This document shows, piece after piece, positions 17,903-27,226 of a stretch of DNA of 64,000 bases. Under the pieces are notes generated by a model, which was given only the letters and a program-made list of their open reading frames with translations, was not told where the DNA came from and ran no database searches. Source of the stretch: Bacteroidia bacterium (GTDB taxonomy: Bacteria; Bacteroidota; Bacteroidia; Bacteroidales; GWA2-32-17); NCBI GenBank assembly GCA_016218155.1, contig JACREQ010000071.1, forward strand, positions 1-64,000, given 5' to 3'. Position 1 is the stretch's first letter; every line of letters starts with the position of its first letter. The translations under genes and the position numbers were made by a program.

Positions 17903-18370
17903 ATGAAAACGCATAATAAAAGCATATTAATAGTTGATGATCAGTTTATTAACTTTTATTTAATAAAAGAATTACTAGCAAATTATAAAATCAACGTAAT
18001 ATATGCAAGTTGTGGAATTGAAGCCTATGAACAATGTTTAAAAAACGAAAATATTGCTTTAGTTTTCATGGATATAAAAATGAAAGGCATAAATGGTTTT
18101 GAAACTGCAATTCATATTAAAAACATAAGAAAAAATTTACCAATTGTTTTTCAGACTTCTTATGCAAAAGAGTTTCTTAAAGATGAATTAATGAATAAAA
18201 TAGGAAATGGATTTCTTGAAAAACCAATTAAAAAAGAAACTTTACTAAATGAAATTAAAAAGCATACAAATATTGAATTTAATAATTACGTAGATAATAA
18301 CATTAATCAAAAGAAGAGAAAAGGTTTCTTCCACAACATATTAAATCAACTTGCTGCTACTTTTTATTAA
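17903..18370 (+). CDS. Single-domain response regulator (REC)
   Basis: The 155-residue protein is a receiver domain. The acidic pair is Asp12/Asp13 (LIVDDQ), the phospho-acceptor Asp57 is in LVFMDIKM, the Thr/Ser switch is in FQTSYA (about 84-85), and the conserved Lys is in LEKPI (about 107). About 30 residues after the domain are basic (NQKKRKGFF) and do not look like a DNA-binding output domain. No kinase gene is next to it, so it is an orphan, probably acting by protein contact like CheY/Spo0F-type proteins. Confidence 0.88.
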   Translation: MKTHNKSILIVDDQFINFYLIKELLANYKINVIYASCGIEAYEQCLKNENIALVFMDIKMKGINGFETAIHIKNIRKNLPIVFQTSYAKEFLKDELMNKIGNGFLEKPIKKETLLNEIKKHTNIEFNNYVDNNINQKKRKGFFHNILNQLAATFY

Positions 18371-18390
18371 TACAGAATTTATTTAATACA

Positions 18391-18783
18391 AGTTCGATAT
18401 AAAATAATAGAATACATAGTTTTGTTATTATGTCGCAGTATATGTCATTGACTTAAGCTAAAACTCCCTGTAGTTCTCGATTGAACTCGAACTAGCATTC
18501 TAGCTTGTTCCTCAGCCGCTCTGCGTCTGAGGAACAATTTCTATTTGCAACTTCGTCCGCCGCTCCGCTGCGGCGGAGGAAGCAAAGCGTATCTAGAAGT
18601 AAGCAAAAGGATTAACAAAATTACATTTTCTTAAGTCAATAACATTGATGTCACAGTTAAGAGTGAATTGTCAAAAAAAAACTTGTATTGAAATGGACAA
18701 AACGACTTGTTTTCGATACGAAATTATACAAAGAATTTCACTCTTCGCCGCGGCGAACCAGCATCATTTTCTTATATCGAACT
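18391..18783. mobile_element. MITE-like nested palindromic element
   Basis: The ends are perfect 12 bp inverted repeats (AGTTCGATATAA at 18391-18402 and its complement at 18772-18783). Inside are further mirrored pairs: ATTGACTTAAG at 18447-18457 with 18630-18640, and AAGAGTGAA with TTCACTCTT near 18658 and 18736. There are also two GC-rich hairpins: an 11 bp stem at 18505-18515 with 18527-18537, and an 8 bp stem at 18556-18563 with 18570-18577. It has no ORF, so it would need to be moved in trans. No clear target duplication is seen. Confidence 0.65.
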
Positions 18784-18797
18784 CACGTTATTTTTAA

Positions 18798-19277
18798 TTA
18801 ATCCCAATCCCAGCTATCGTAATTACTATTACTGTTTGACTCGCTAAATCCACTATGAGCAACAGGAAGCTTGGCATAAACTCCAAAACAATTAAGCTTC
18901 TCCTTGTTTACCCATCTTTTACGGTAATCAAATCCTATAAAATAATTTGCCCATACAGATGTTTGAATTCCAAAATGTGCAGATCCCTCATTAGTATTAA
19001 TTTGCAATAATGGTCCCACTGATAAACCAGCAACCAATATTCCGGTTTGTATTTCACTATAAAATCTAATTTTCTTTGATTCGAACTCTATTCCTCCATC
19101 GAAACTATATGGAAAATGCTCTAGGTTCCAATAAGCAACCTCTAAAGCAAATGACCCCCTTATTTTTTCACCTCCAAAATTTACATGAAACATTGGGCCA
19201 ATAGTCCACACCTTTTGAGAAAAACCTACTTTAGCAGTAACAATTAACAGGAATGCTAAAAAAAATAACTTTTTCAT
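18798..19277 (-). CDS. Small outer-membrane-type beta protein
   Basis: The 159-residue protein has a signal peptide ending near GFSQ (residue 20). The rest alternates polar and hydrophobic/aromatic residues as in beta-barrel or YXWXG-type outer-membrane proteins. The end is acidic and Ser/Asn-rich (SESNSNSNYDSWDWD). It starts 21 bp after the stop of the first downstream propeller gene and is the last gene of the minus-strand run. No family recognised. Confidence 0.65.
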   Translation of the reverse strand: MKKLFFLAFLLIVTAKVGFSQKVWTIGPMFHVNFGGEKIRGSFALEVAYWNLEHFPYSFDGGIEFESKKIRFYSEIQTGILVAGLSVGPLLQINTNEGSAHFGIQTSVWANYFIGFDYRKRWVNKEKLNCFGVYAKLPVAHSGFSESNSNSNYDSWDWD

Positions 19278-19298
19278 ATTGTTTAATATTTTATTTTA

Positions 19299-20639
19299 TT
19301 ATTCCATCAGATTATAACAAATCACAGTTTGCATATATCTTAAATACAACTTCCCATTTGCCACAACAGGAGAAGTCCACGCAAGGCTTTTAACATCCTT
19401 AATTGCATTTAACATTTCACCCACCTTTTTAAATGAATTAAAATCCGGTTTTACTAAATAAAGATTTCCTTTTAAATCAAGACAAATAATATAATTGTCA
19501 ACAAAAATACAAGTACCACCACCAATTTCATTTGTACTCCACATTTCTTTTCCTGTTTTATACTCTACACACTTAAATGGGCTTCTGTTATTACTTTCAC
19601 CTGTATATCCATACAGATAACCATCTACAAGAATCTGATCAGAATGCTGAGCTTCAATAACATTATTTTTCCATATTACTTTGCACCCTTTTTCGGTTGC
19701 TTCAATTAACTCACCTCCCATACCATAACCAGATGTGTGAAATATTAAATTTCCTGTAACAATAGGTGTAGTTGCATTTACATTATATTCTGTTGCCCAT
19801 GGGATTGTCCATAACACTTTACCATCATTAGGATTTAAACAAGATAAACCTGTTCCATGATAAATTAAAAGTTTTGGAACAGAATCAAAAGTAATAGTCA
19901 TAGCAGCAGAATAGCCGGCTTCACCTTCAATAGATTTCCATAACACTTTACCCGTAATTTTATCATATGCAATTACAGTTGCCTTTCCCCCACCCTGCAC
20001 AATTAGCTTATCTTCTAAAACAAATGGCGTAGCTGAATGCCCCCACTGAGGCTCACTTCCGCCTTCATTCATCACATTCTTTTTCCATAATATTTTACCA
20101 TCTAACAATTGCCAGCATACAACATCGCCACCACGTCCAAATGTGTAAACTCTGTTACTATCAATAACTGCTGTTGCACGTGCTCCAGGACCATGACTTG
20201 TATTAGTTTTTGCTTCATATAATCCTTTCCATATTAATTGTCCGGTTTCAGAATTCAGACAGAATACAAGATCATTATTTTCATCTCTTCCGGGTACAAT
20301 CAACCTGTTTCCCTGTACAACAACGGTTGCCCATGATGCAGTTGCATTACCCTGACATAGAAAATCAACCTGCCAAAGCTTTTTTAATCCTTTTGACCAA
20401 TCAGTATTTATTCCCTTTAAAGAACTTTTACCATCAAAATTAAAACCTCTCCAATTGGGCCAATCTGCATTACCAGTTGTTAAAGGTGGAATTTCAATTT
20501 TATCGGTTGGTATAGATTCGATATTTCCAGTAAGTTCCTCACTTCCTAAAACAGCCTGGTACCCTTTATATCCGATTATAGCACTAACAATTAAAAAAAT
20601 TGAAAGAATTATAAGAATAATTTTGGTTCTTTTTTTCAT
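19299..20639 (-). CDS. Membrane-anchored PQQ-like beta-propeller protein
   Basis: The 446-residue protein has an N-terminal membrane anchor (about 7-28) and a short linker. A WPNWRGFNFDGKS motif opens the propeller, as in all seven propeller proteins of this window. Blades carry the PQQ-type repeat motif (LNSETGQLIWKG, AYDKITGKVLWKS, LNPNDGKVLWTI). The propeller would face the periplasm. Such proteins are called PQQ-binding-like by fold only, and no cofactor site can be assigned. It lies 86 bp after the 413-residue paralogue. Confidence 0.85.
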   Translation of the reverse strand: MKKRTKIILIILSIFLIVSAIIGYKGYQAVLGSEELTGNIESIPTDKIEIPPLTTGNADWPNWRGFNFDGKSSLKGINTDWSKGLKKLWQVDFLCQGNATASWATVVVQGNRLIVPGRDENNDLVFCLNSETGQLIWKGLYEAKTNTSHGPGARATAVIDSNRVYTFGRGGDVVCWQLLDGKILWKKNVMNEGGSEPQWGHSATPFVLEDKLIVQGGGKATVIAYDKITGKVLWKSIEGEAGYSAAMTITFDSVPKLLIYHGTGLSCLNPNDGKVLWTIPWATEYNVNATTPIVTGNLIFHTSGYGMGGELIEATEKGCKVIWKNNVIEAQHSDQILVDGYLYGYTGESNNRSPFKCVEYKTGKEMWSTNEIGGGTCIFVDNYIICLDLKGNLYLVKPDFNSFKKVGEMLNAIKDVKSLAWTSPVVANGKLYLRYMQTVICYNLME

Positions 20640-20725
20640 ATTTGAAGATTAAAAAGTTAATGGGTTATTTATTTAATAATTTATTAAGCTAATAGTTATT
20701 TAGTTAACAGTTACTTAGTTCAAAA

Positions 20726-21967
20726 TTATTTTACTTGTTTTTTAATATTATAGGCTATTAAAGATTGTCCATGCCTTATATATAAAACACCATTTTTAAT
20801 AACCGGATGTGCAAAATGTTCTTTAGTACCTTTATCTATTTTAAAACTACTTATTAATTCCATTTTCTCTTTGTTAGAATTTATAAGCATTACCTCTCCT
20901 TTTTGATTGTAGTAATACAACATATTATCAGCCATAACAATTGTACCAACACCTATTTTTAAAGAATCTGTTACCTGTCCAGAAATTGCATCAATACACT
21001 TTAAGTCCTTTCTTGAGTTTGTGCATGAATATATTTTGTTATCAACCTTAATAAATCCACCCATAAAATTATCAATATCTTTATTTCTCCATACTTCTTT
21101 CACCTGTTTACCATTATCTAAAAGTTCGAGTTTTACTGCACAGTTACCATCACCCGCTATATAATATATAAAACCATTTTCATACCAGGCACTGTTACTA
21201 TGAGTGTCACCGTTACCAGGCTTTCTTTCAGCTAATGGAACATTATCTTGTTTGTGAACCCATAACAATTCACCAGATTCAACATCAATTCCCATTAACG
21301 AATATGCAGAGAATGTTACTAACAATGTTCTTTTTCCAAGTTGAATCAACACAGGGCTGTTATATCCGGCAATTTCACTTTGTCCTTTACAAACCCACAT
21401 TATTTTTCCGGTAAAACGATTAAAAGCAATCACATTTGAATCGACACCACCATTTACAAAAAATACTTTATCCTGAAATACAAGTGGAGATTCAGAATGT
21501 CCATGATAAGGCAACCTTCCGGTTTTGTCTTTTAACATATTTGCAAACCAGATTATTTTGCCGGTTAAATCAAAACATCCAATATTACCTATACCGGAAC
21601 ATACATAAACCAAACTATCAACAACTGTTGGAGTAGAACGTGACCCTGGAAAAGATTTTATCCATTCTTTACCATAATCTGATTTCCATAACAATATACC
21701 CTGAAGATCGATTGCAAACAGATAACCAATAGAATCGATAGCACCTGTAATAAATATTTTATCAGTGGTAATTGCAGGAGATCCATAACCATCACCAACT
21801 TCATTGTTTAACCATAACTTTTCAGGACCAGCAACCGGCCATACCTTCAATAATTGTTCTTCTTTATAAATCCCTTTCCTATCAATTCCTCGCCATTGCA
21901 CAACATCCTGAGCATTTAGAAACAGTATTAAATGCATCAAACAGAATAACAATGATATTTTTTTCAT
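20726..21967 (-). CDS. Secreted PQQ-like beta-propeller protein (paralogue A)
   Basis: 413 residues with a signal peptide (cleavage about LNAQ, residue 20), then VVQWRGIDRKGIY and PQQ-type blades. It is strongly alike to the products of 21974-23200 and 42155-43378 along its whole length, sharing GYGSPAIT, GYLFAIDL, LLWKxxYGKEW, GSRSTPTV and a C-terminal HPVIKNGxLYIRHGxSLIAY. These three form one paralogous set. It lies 6 bp after the lipoprotein copy, so the pair is co-transcribed. Function unknown. Confidence 0.85.
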   Translation of the reverse strand: MKKISLLFCLMHLILFLNAQDVVQWRGIDRKGIYKEEQLLKVWPVAGPEKLWLNNEVGDGYGSPAITTDKIFITGAIDSIGYLFAIDLQGILLWKSDYGKEWIKSFPGSRSTPTVVDSLVYVCSGIGNIGCFDLTGKIIWFANMLKDKTGRLPYHGHSESPLVFQDKVFFVNGGVDSNVIAFNRFTGKIMWVCKGQSEIAGYNSPVLIQLGKRTLLVTFSAYSLMGIDVESGELLWVHKQDNVPLAERKPGNGDTHSNSAWYENGFIYYIAGDGNCAVKLELLDNGKQVKEVWRNKDIDNFMGGFIKVDNKIYSCTNSRKDLKCIDAISGQVTDSLKIGVGTIVMADNMLYYYNQKGEVMLINSNKEKMELISSFKIDKGTKEHFAHPVIKNGVLYIRHGQSLIAYNIKKQVK

Positions 21968-21973
21968 AATATT

Positions 21974-23200
21974 TTATTTTTTAATTTTATATGCCATTAA
22001 AGATTTACCATGTCTAACATACAAAATTCCATCTTTAATTACAGGGTGCGAAAAATGCTCCCCTGAACCTTTAATTATTTTGAAAGAACTTACCAACTGC
22101 ATCTTTTCACCATTTGGATCAACTAAGCCAAACTGACCTTTTTCATTATAACAATATAACATGCTATCAGCATAAATTGTTACTCCTTTTTTAAAATCAA
22201 GTGAATCAAGCAACTTTCCACTGGTTGCATCTATAGATACCCATTTGTTTTTATCTTCAGATGCACCATATATTTTATTTTTAAATTTTATAACACCACT
22301 GAAATAATTAATAAGATGAGTATTTTTCCAAATTTCTTTAATTGTACTTCCATCATCAGATAATTTAAGCTTAACAGTTCCATTCCCACATCCTGCAGAA
22401 TAATAAATAAACCCATCCTCATAAACCGGTGTATTTCCATGAATAAGACAAAATGTATCCTGTTTTTGAGACCATAATAATTTTCCATCACTACAATCTA
22501 TTCCAACAAATTCATTTTCGGTGAATGTTACCATTATTTTTCGAACCGGAAGATTTATTAATATTGGCGAACAATATGCACTTTTTAAACTTTTCGCTTT
22601 AGAAATCCATTTTATTGTACCATTAAACCTATCAATAGCAACTATATTAGTATCCTTTCCACCAGGTGTTGCAAACAATGTACTATCATCGATTAACAAA
22701 GATTCGGAAAAACCAAAATCTATATTTTTTCCATGAAAATCGGAAATCATATTTTTCGACCAGATTTTTGTTCCATTATCTTTGTCAAAACATACAATCT
22801 CACCTAATCCTGAACATACATAAACTAATTTACCTGAAACTGTTGGGGTAGATCGAGAACCTTCAAAATTGACCATCCATTCTTTTCCATATGCTGATTT
22901 CCAAAGAAGCTTTCCACTTAAATTGAATGAAAATAAATAGCCAATACTATCAACCGCTCCATTTACAAATATCATATCTGATGTTATTGCAGGAGAACCA
23001 TATCCACTTCCAATACTATCATAACACCAAACCATTACAGGACCATTTGCAGGCCATAATTTCAACAAATCTTTTTCGTTGTAATTCCCATCACGGTTAT
23101 CGCCTCGCCACTGGGCTAATTCAGGAGTTTCTACTTTTTCAATAGTTTCTGAACAAGAGTATAGAAACACAATAAATACTACAAAAATTAAATTCTTCAT
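21974..23200 (-). CDS. PQQ-like beta-propeller lipoprotein (paralogue B)
   Basis: 408 residues. The N-terminus is a lipoprotein signal with Cys16 in the lipobox (FLYSCSE), so unlike paralogue A it should be lipid-anchored. After LAQWRGDNRDGNY the same blade series follows as in paralogue A, ending KDGILYVRHGKSLMAYKI. Having a soluble and a lipidated copy side by side suggests duplication followed by a change of location. The repeat-bounded GxxExxY unit sits directly upstream and separates it from the ABC transporter genes. Confidence 0.85.
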   Translation of the reverse strand: MKNLIFVVFIVFLYSCSETIEKVETPELAQWRGDNRDGNYNEKDLLKLWPANGPVMVWCYDSIGSGYGSPAITSDMIFVNGAVDSIGYLFSFNLSGKLLWKSAYGKEWMVNFEGSRSTPTVSGKLVYVCSGLGEIVCFDKDNGTKIWSKNMISDFHGKNIDFGFSESLLIDDSTLFATPGGKDTNIVAIDRFNGTIKWISKAKSLKSAYCSPILINLPVRKIMVTFTENEFVGIDCSDGKLLWSQKQDTFCLIHGNTPVYEDGFIYYSAGCGNGTVKLKLSDDGSTIKEIWKNTHLINYFSGVIKFKNKIYGASEDKNKWVSIDATSGKLLDSLDFKKGVTIYADSMLYCYNEKGQFGLVDPNGEKMQLVSSFKIIKGSGEHFSHPVIKDGILYVRHGKSLMAYKIKK

Positions 23201-23216
23201 ATTTCAATATATTTTT

Positions 23217-23820
23217 AACCACTAAGTTACTCAAAGGTATTCACAAAGGAACACTAAGATGTTTTTTTTATTTCTTATTTGTTCTACTTTACGACTTTCT
23301 TAGTGCATCTTTGTGGTTAGTTAAAAAAAAAAATCCAAAGTTACCTTATTACTCTTTTTATTCCATCTTTTAAATGTTTAACATTAAAATTAACTAATAA
23401 TCCTAATTTACAATCAGAAAGTTTTAAATAAGTAAGTATTTGCGCCATATGAATATCAGCTAACGATTCAACAGATTTAATCTCAACAATTACTTGCTTT
23501 TCTACTAATAAATCAATTCTATAACCAATATCAAGTTTAACTTCCTTATAAATTAATGGCAATGCTTTTTGTTTCTCCACAATTAATCCACTTTCTAATA
23601 ATTCATAAAATAAACATTCTTCATAAGAACTTTCTAATAAACCAGGACCAAGACATGTATGAACTTGGAAAGAACAATCTAAAACTTTTTTAAATACTTC
23701 TTCAATATTCATATTCTTATTTTTACTACTAAGTAACTCAAAGGTTTTCACAAAGGAACTCGAAGGTAAAATAAATCTCTTTGTGAGACTTTGTGCCATA
23801 CTTAGTGCACTTTGTGTTTA
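23217..23820. mobile_element. Repeat-bounded GxxExxY unit 1
   Basis: Two related blocks flank the GxxExxY gene in direct orientation. 23217-23259 and 23725-23766 share the words CTAAGTTACTCAAAGG and TTCACAAAGGAAC with few changes. Each block is followed by a mirrored part (CTTAGTGCATCTTTGTGG near 23299, and CTTAGTGCACTTTGTG near 23801). The outer ends both begin TTAA-CAC. A small mobilisable unit is a reasonable reading, but no target duplication was identified. Confidence 0.5.
23341..23712 (-). CDS. GxxExxY protein, PD-(D/E)XK nuclease-like fold (copy 1)
   Basis: 123 residues from the internal ATG at 23710-23712. I prefer this start to one 29 codons upstream because the upstream part is made of flanking repeat and the chosen start aligns exactly with copy 2. 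The signature GLLESSY is at 24-30. The nuclease-like core is Asp67 (GYRID) with Glu77-x-Lys79 (VEIKS). The family is assigned to the PD-(D/E)XK superfamily but has no proven activity. It is bounded by related repeats on both sides and interrupts the propeller/ABC gene run. Confidence 0.85.
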   Translation of the reverse strand: MNIEEVFKKVLDCSFQVHTCLGPGLLESSYEECLFYELLESGLIVEKQKALPLIYKEVKLDIGYRIDLLVEKQVIVEIKSVESLADIHMAQILTYLKLSDCKLGLLVNFNVKHLKDGIKRVIR

Positions 23821-23825
23821 ATTTT

Positions 23826-26800
23826 TTATTCATTTCGTAATGAAATTATTATATTTTTCTTTAAAGCCTTTTTAATTTGAAAATAAATCCAAATTAATGC
23901 ATTAGTAAATATCAGAATAACAAGTAAAAAAACAAAAGTAAAAGACATGTTATAGGATATTGAAATTAATGAAGGCAAAATTCCAATAAATGAGGATACA
24001 ATTCCTATTGAAATTCCAATAAATATTAAATAAATATTCTCTTTAAAAATCAAAGAAAAAATATTCTGTTTTGTAAAGCCTATAGCCAACATCATGGATA
24101 ATTCCTGTTTTCTATCAAGTAGATTTCGGTATAATAATATTCCTATTCCAATGGTTCCGATTATTACACCTAACCCTCCTAAAATCATAAAAACCGATAA
24201 ATATGTATTCGTTACGGAGCTAAACTGACTTAAGCGTTCTGTTGTTTTTGTAATATCTATTCCATAATCTTTTAAATAACTATTTAATAAATCATTTACG
24301 ACTGTAATTTTATATTTCGGAACATCTACAAGCATTATTTTAGAACCACCTATTGAAGGGAAATTTTCTTTAAAATGTTTTTCAGAAATCAAAATATTTC
24401 CCTGAAATATAGAGGAACTCAAACCACCAACTAATACTATTTTCAGATTTTTTCCAGATTCATTAACATAAGTCAGAGTATCTCCAAGTTTCTTTAATAA
24501 ACCCCATGTAATAACTGATTGATCGGCAAATGCAGGGATTATATTTTCGCCGTATTGTTTATTTAATTCTGTCCAAGGATTTAAATTATTTACATTTTCT
24601 GAAATATTCTCAAATGAGAAAGATTTACGTTTATTAAATTCTTCGGGATTTACACCAATTATTTTTGGATTCTGAATGTGATTTAAATTAAGACAACTTG
24701 CATCGTCACCATTTAATGAAAGAAACTGTGCAAAATTAACATTATTCAAAATACTATCATTTGAGAAACCCAATTTGTCTTTTCCATTTTTAGTATTTAA
24801 ATTAAAGGTTAACGGAATACTTGTTTCTGCCCAAAAAGTATAGCCACCGGTACCAGAGTTATTTTCATTTTCGCTTCCTACAAATGTATTTTTATTTGCT
24901 CCAGTAATTACAACTACAAAAACACCCAATGAAATTAATATAACAATTGTTATACTCCTTAACTTATTTCTAGAAGCATTAATAAATGCAAGTTTATTTA
25001 AACTTGTTTTATCTGAATTATTCTTATTTCCAATTAAAATATAAAATAAAGTAATACATCCAACCAAAAACAATCCACCAGACATCAGAAACAAAGCAGC
25101 ATTTTTATCTACAGAGGTTAATATCGAATATAATATTAAAGTTAATGATCCACCAAATGCAATAATAACAGAAAAAAACTGTATCCATTTATTTCTATTT
25201 CTAACAAATTTCAATGATATAGAATTATTATTAATCAGGTTTACTGCAGTTTTTTTAAGATTAAAATAAGTAACAACATAAATGGTTAACATCGAAATTT
25301 CGAAACCACTTAAAATACCTGTTAGCAATGTCATTGGTTTAATAGAGACATCCATCATTGAAGTTCTTATAATATCATTCCATACAGAATTTATTGCTAA
25401 CATTAAACCATAGTTATACAAAATCCCAACACACACTCCAAATAGACTTCCTATTAATACAGTAATTGTGCTCTCATATACCTGCAGATTCAATATTTTA
25501 CCTCTTCTATAACCCATACTAATCAGCAATCCAATTTCAGCTTTACGTGCTTTAAGATTTAAAACAAATAGCATTACTGTTAGAATAATTCCTGCAAGAA
25601 TCACAAAAAAACTTAGACTTAAAAACAATTGACCAAAATCAACTCCAGTACTTGCAGACTGCATACCAGAGGTTTTAACATCAACAATAGAAAGGTTAAG
25701 ATCTTCAGGATTAATTTCTTTTAAAATTTCCTGATCTGGAGTTTTTGTAGAAGAAATAAAAGTTGAATCGTTAAATCGAATTGAAGTATAATCACCAAAC
25801 TTATTTTCCCAATGCTTTTTTCCTGCCTCAATTGAAATTACAGCTTTTGGAGTTCCTCTGTATTCATTCCAGTATTTTTCATCTTTATCACGAATTTTCT
25901 TTAGATCAATTGGGATATTAGTATTCCATTCAACACAACTAATTGCAGTTGCAAATCCAGGAAATTTAGGCATTAATGAACGATTAATAAGACTGTCCTT
26001 TGTTTGAATAATACCTTTTACAATAAAGTGACTACTATCTTCTCTTAAATTCTGTCTGTCATCAATAACAAAATACATTAATTTAAGTGTATCACCAATT
26101 TTTGAATCTAAGTCTTCAGACAACCAATCATTAATTAAAATTTCATTTTCTTTAAGTTCTTTACTATAATAATTCTTTGAAACAGCAGTCACAAAAGAAT
26201 AAGGAGTCGATTTTTTCTTTAAACTTATTGAATTAACAAGATACGTTAAAATGGTTTTAGCAGTTGGAATTTTATTTATTATTGATAACGAAATCTGTTT
26301 ATCAATAAATATTCTATCAGATGTTATTTCACAATTCCCTTTTTCGTCTATCTTATTAATTTCGATACCAGCATCTTTTACATTCCAGACATCAGAAAGC
26401 ACACTATTAAAAAAATCTGTGTCAGCAATGATATTCTTCTGTTCTGTCAATAAAACAACGTTCACTAATCCATTTACATCTAACTTTGCACTTAAGTATT
26501 CTCGCGAAATAAAAACATTATAAGGAGCTACCTGATTGTTTTTCAAACTGAATCTACCAAGGTTATTTTCATCAGCAATTGCTTTTATTTTTAAGCGAAA
26601 AGAGACTGAAGGAATTTCTTCTGCACTAAATGGAGAATTGATTGGAATAACGCTTAATTTCTCAACCCTTAAAACTAATTCATCATTAACTTTTAAGTTT
26701 AATTTTTCTGCAGTATTTGTGCTGATTATAGCTTCATCAGTATTCAAATCAGGCATCTTTTTATTTGATAACAACCAAAAACTAGAATCGATACCTATTA

Positions 26801-27122
26801 CCTGAGTCTTATTTATTCTTGTATCATTTTCAGGATTAGAAGAAATACCTTGAAGTAATATAATTGGTGCTGCCTGTACTTTTAATTTATTTGAAATTTC
26901 TTCAGCAAGTTTGGCTCTTACAAACCTATCGTTTGATTGCAGAACATATTGCACATTTCCAAGTCGATTTTCAACAATTCCAGTTAAACTAGCTTTTACA
27001 GAATCGCCTACTATTAAAGCTCCAGTTAAAACAGCAGTAGTAATAATTGTTCCGGCGAAAACAGCTAAATGTTGTTTTTTAAAGAATAGAACTGATTTTA
27101 ATATGTAGTTTAGTTTTGTCAT
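23826..27122 (-). CDS. Large FtsX-family ABC transporter permease
   Basis: At 1098 residues this is a fused double FtsX-type permease. The N-terminal helix (about 17-40) is followed by an extracytoplasmic domain of about 440 residues. Next comes a first FtsX helix set around 500-640 with AEIGLLISMGYRRGKI, then two central helices and another extracytoplasmic domain. A final FtsX set closes the protein (about 970-1085) with QELSMMLAIGFTKQNI. This is roughly twice a normal FtsX subunit. The ATPase is encoded just upstream. It probably acts on a periplasmic or outer-membrane substrate; a role in releasing or placing the nearby propeller proteins is possible but unproven. Confidence 0.85.
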   Translation of the reverse strand: MTKLNYILKSVLFFKKQHLAVFAGTIITTAVLTGALIVGDSVKASLTGIVENRLGNVQYVLQSNDRFVRAKLAEEISNKLKVQAAPIILLQGISSNPENDTRINKTQVIGIDSSFWLLSNKKMPDLNTDEAIISTNTAEKLNLKVNDELVLRVEKLSVIPINSPFSAEEIPSVSFRLKIKAIADENNLGRFSLKNNQVAPYNVFISREYLSAKLDVNGLVNVVLLTEQKNIIADTDFFNSVLSDVWNVKDAGIEINKIDEKGNCEITSDRIFIDKQISLSIINKIPTAKTILTYLVNSISLKKKSTPYSFVTAVSKNYYSKELKENEILINDWLSEDLDSKIGDTLKLMYFVIDDRQNLREDSSHFIVKGIIQTKDSLINRSLMPKFPGFATAISCVEWNTNIPIDLKKIRDKDEKYWNEYRGTPKAVISIEAGKKHWENKFGDYTSIRFNDSTFISSTKTPDQEILKEINPEDLNLSIVDVKTSGMQSASTGVDFGQLFLSLSFFVILAGIILTVMLFVLNLKARKAEIGLLISMGYRRGKILNLQVYESTITVLIGSLFGVCVGILYNYGLMLAINSVWNDIIRTSMMDVSIKPMTLLTGILSGFEISMLTIYVVTYFNLKKTAVNLINNNSISLKFVRNRNKWIQFFSVIIAFGGSLTLILYSILTSVDKNAALFLMSGGLFLVGCITLFYILIGNKNNSDKTSLNKLAFINASRNKLRSITIVILISLGVFVVVITGANKNTFVGSENENNSGTGGYTFWAETSIPLTFNLNTKNGKDKLGFSNDSILNNVNFAQFLSLNGDDASCLNLNHIQNPKIIGVNPEEFNKRKSFSFENISENVNNLNPWTELNKQYGENIIPAFADQSVITWGLLKKLGDTLTYVNESGKNLKIVLVGGLSSSIFQGNILISEKHFKENFPSIGGSKIMLVDVPKYKITVVNDLLNSYLKDYGIDITKTTERLSQFSSVTNTYLSVFMILGGLGVIIGTIGIGILLYRNLLDRKQELSMMLAIGFTKQNIFSLIFKENIYLIFIGISIGIVSSFIGILPSLISISYNMSFTFVFLLVILIFTNALIWIYFQIKKALKKNIIISLRNE

Positions 27123-27132
27123 TTTTTTGTTT

Positions 27133-27216
27133 TGTCATTCAGAGCGAAGCGAAGAATCTAATTGTAGTATATCAAATAGGCACTTCGATCCGCCGCGGCG
27201 GACGCTCAGTGGGACA
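27133..27216. repeat. Imperfect palindromic repeat with GC-rich centre arm
   Basis: TGTCATTCAGAGCGAAGC on the left is mirrored by the complement of GGACGCTCAGTGGGACA on the right. The right arm carries GCCGCGGC, also found in the MITE-like element near 18748. It lies between the ATPase and its permease and looks like a dispersed intergenic repeat. Confidence 0.55.
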
Positions 27217-27226
27217 TTAAGAATTA

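Noticed and set aside
23713-23799. Upstream start for GxxExxY copy 1 adding 29 residues
   Set aside because: The added part is encoded by flanking repeat, and the internal ATG aligns exactly with the start of copy 2.
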